NCBI GenBank assembly: GCA_022486625.1
Contig: JAKVKH010000014.1
Span: forward strand, 1 to 64,000
DNA from: Butyrivibrio sp.
Lineage (GTDB): Bacteria > Bacillota > Clostridia > Lachnospirales > Lachnospiraceae
Length of the DNA: 64,000 bases
Direction: 5' to 3'
Shown one piece after another: positions 63,685 through 64,000 of the stretch. The number at the start of each line of letters is the position of its first letter. Position 1 is the first letter of the stretch. A program made the position numbers and the translations under genes. The notes below the pieces were generated by a model, which did not search any database, was not told the DNA's origin, and saw nothing but the letters and a program-made list of their open reading frames with translations.

Positions 63685-63736
63685 ATCATAACATGATAAA
63701 AAGTAATTGACAACCGGCTCCCGCCGGGTGTAGTAT
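63685..63736. promoter_or_regulatory. Divergent promoters of sdaAB and asnB with overlapping -35 boxes
   Basis: Plus strand: TTGACA (63707-63712), 18-base spacer, TAGTAT (63731-63736) for asnB. Minus strand: TTGTCA (63708-63713), 17-base spacer, TATGAT (63685-63690) for sdaAB. The -35 boxes share one palindromic TTGACAA/TTGTCAA, so the promoters should exclude each other. Confidence 0.65.
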
Positions 63737-63763
63737 CAGTCCTAATAAAAATCTGTTTCGAAA

Positions 63764-63781
63764 ATCAACAAGGGCGTTGAT
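63764..63781 (+). promoter_or_regulatory. Hexaloop hairpin in the asnB leader (ANTAR-type)
   Basis: ATCAAC-AAGGGC-GTTGAT, a perfect six-pair stem with the same loop as in the glnA leader. It overlaps the 5' arm of the attenuator that follows. No convincing first hairpin is seen upstream. Confidence 0.6.
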
Positions 63782-63828
63782 GAAGAAAAGTTTTCTGACT
63801 TTTTCTGCATCTGCCCTTGTCTTTTTTT
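63768..63828 (+). terminator. Leader attenuator of asnB
   Basis: ACAAGGGC pairs with GCCCTTGT, extended by GATG/CATC and an A/T-rich inner stem, then seven T. It ends about 55 bases before the asnB start. No T-box motif is seen. Confidence 0.8.
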
Positions 63829-63881
63829 ATTAATGGCTTGCGCGGCAGATTAAAAATATATAGTATAAAGAGGATATCGCA

Positions 63882-64000
63882 ATGTGTTCAATTATGGGAT
63901 TTGCCGATAAGGCACTCACAAAGGAAGAACTTCTTCCCTATTTCGACCGTACCCTCTCAAGGGGACCGGATATGAGCCGGATCATTGAAACACCATCCGG
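63882..64000 (+). CDS. asnB: Asparagine synthase (glutamine-hydrolysing), N-terminus only
   Basis: Partial gene running off the right edge. It starts MCSIMGFADKALTKEELLPY; Cys2 is the class II glutaminase nucleophile, and RTLSRGPDMSRII continues as in AsnB proteins. An AGAGG site lies about nine bases before the ATG. Only about 39 codons are visible. Confidence 0.85.
   Translation, partial: MCSIMGFADKALTKEELLPYFDRTLSRGPDMSRIIETPS

Noticed and set aside
63737..63881. T-box riboswitch before asnB
   Set aside because: There is a leader terminator, but no AGGGTGG-type T-box sequence or specifier stem.

Overview
The window is chromosomal DNA of an anaerobic, low-to-mid GC Firmicute, most likely a gut Lachnospiraceae/Clostridia member. 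Supporting signs are strong AGGAGG-type ribosome binding sites, lipoprotein-rich ABC systems, a monomeric [FeFe]-hydrogenase, an Amt-PII fusion, ANTAR regulation next to glnA, a [4Fe-4S] L-serine dehydratase in two subunits, and a BlaI/BlaR1 pair. No phage, insertion sequence, CRISPR array or rRNA is visible. The only clearly decayed gene is a nuclease-like pseudogene near 35.2-35.9 kb. Most genes are on the minus strand.

Layout. 1-3.2 kb: a maltose-type sugar ABC transporter (permease start and binding protein) divergent from a LacI regulator, with tandem 10-bp operators between them. 3.3-5.3 kb: GNAT acetyltransferase, tRNA-Trp, iron alcohol dehydrogenase. 5.3-10.3 kb: a GntR regulator-clpC-small conserved protein-radA operon. 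10.4-12.4 kb: a Crp/Fnr regulator divergent from a MATE exporter, with a palindrome at the activator position. 12.5-17.8 kb: purE-purM-purN-purD, then a large SH3b/transmembrane protein with an acidic and Arg/Asp-rich tail. 18-24 kb: M29-like aminopeptidase, two small membrane proteins (one only 50 aa), pyrE, pyrF and a cardiolipin synthase. 24-28.7 kb: a YczE/YitT-like membrane protein, then a NitT/TauT-type ABC transporter translationally coupled to an [FeFe]-hydrogenase.

28.9-43 kb is a nitrogen-assimilation block: ANTAR regulator, glnA, amt-PII fusion, then after an interruption gltD and gltB. A fluoride riboswitch with a ClC-type channel, the nuclease pseudogene and a small P-loop kinase lie in between. 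The leaders of glnA, amt (twice), gltB and, at the right end, asnB each carry an intrinsic terminator whose 5' arm overlaps a small hairpin with a six-base loop of the form AANGGN. I read this as an ANTAR antitermination regulon. The amt leader even has two such attenuators in tandem.

43-59 kb looks like a dedicated amine, imino-acid or opine oxidation locus. It holds an iron alcohol dehydrogenase, a three- or four-part HcnABC/opine-oxidase-like flavo-iron-sulfur dehydrogenase, two ornithine-cyclodeaminase/mu-crystallin proteins, a PotABCD-type transporter and a stand-alone PII protein. Next to it lie a LuxR regulator, a polar amino acid ABC transporter and a HisC-like aminotransferase. The two main operons share a nearly identical upstream element at fixed distance from their -35 boxes, so they are probably switched on together, perhaps by the LuxR protein. 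59-62 kb: a lipoprotein gene and a blaI-blaR1 pair that share an operator-like motif. 62-64 kb: L-serine dehydratase subunits divergent from asnB, with overlapping -35 boxes.

All functions are inferred from reading translated sequence and motifs. No database search was run.
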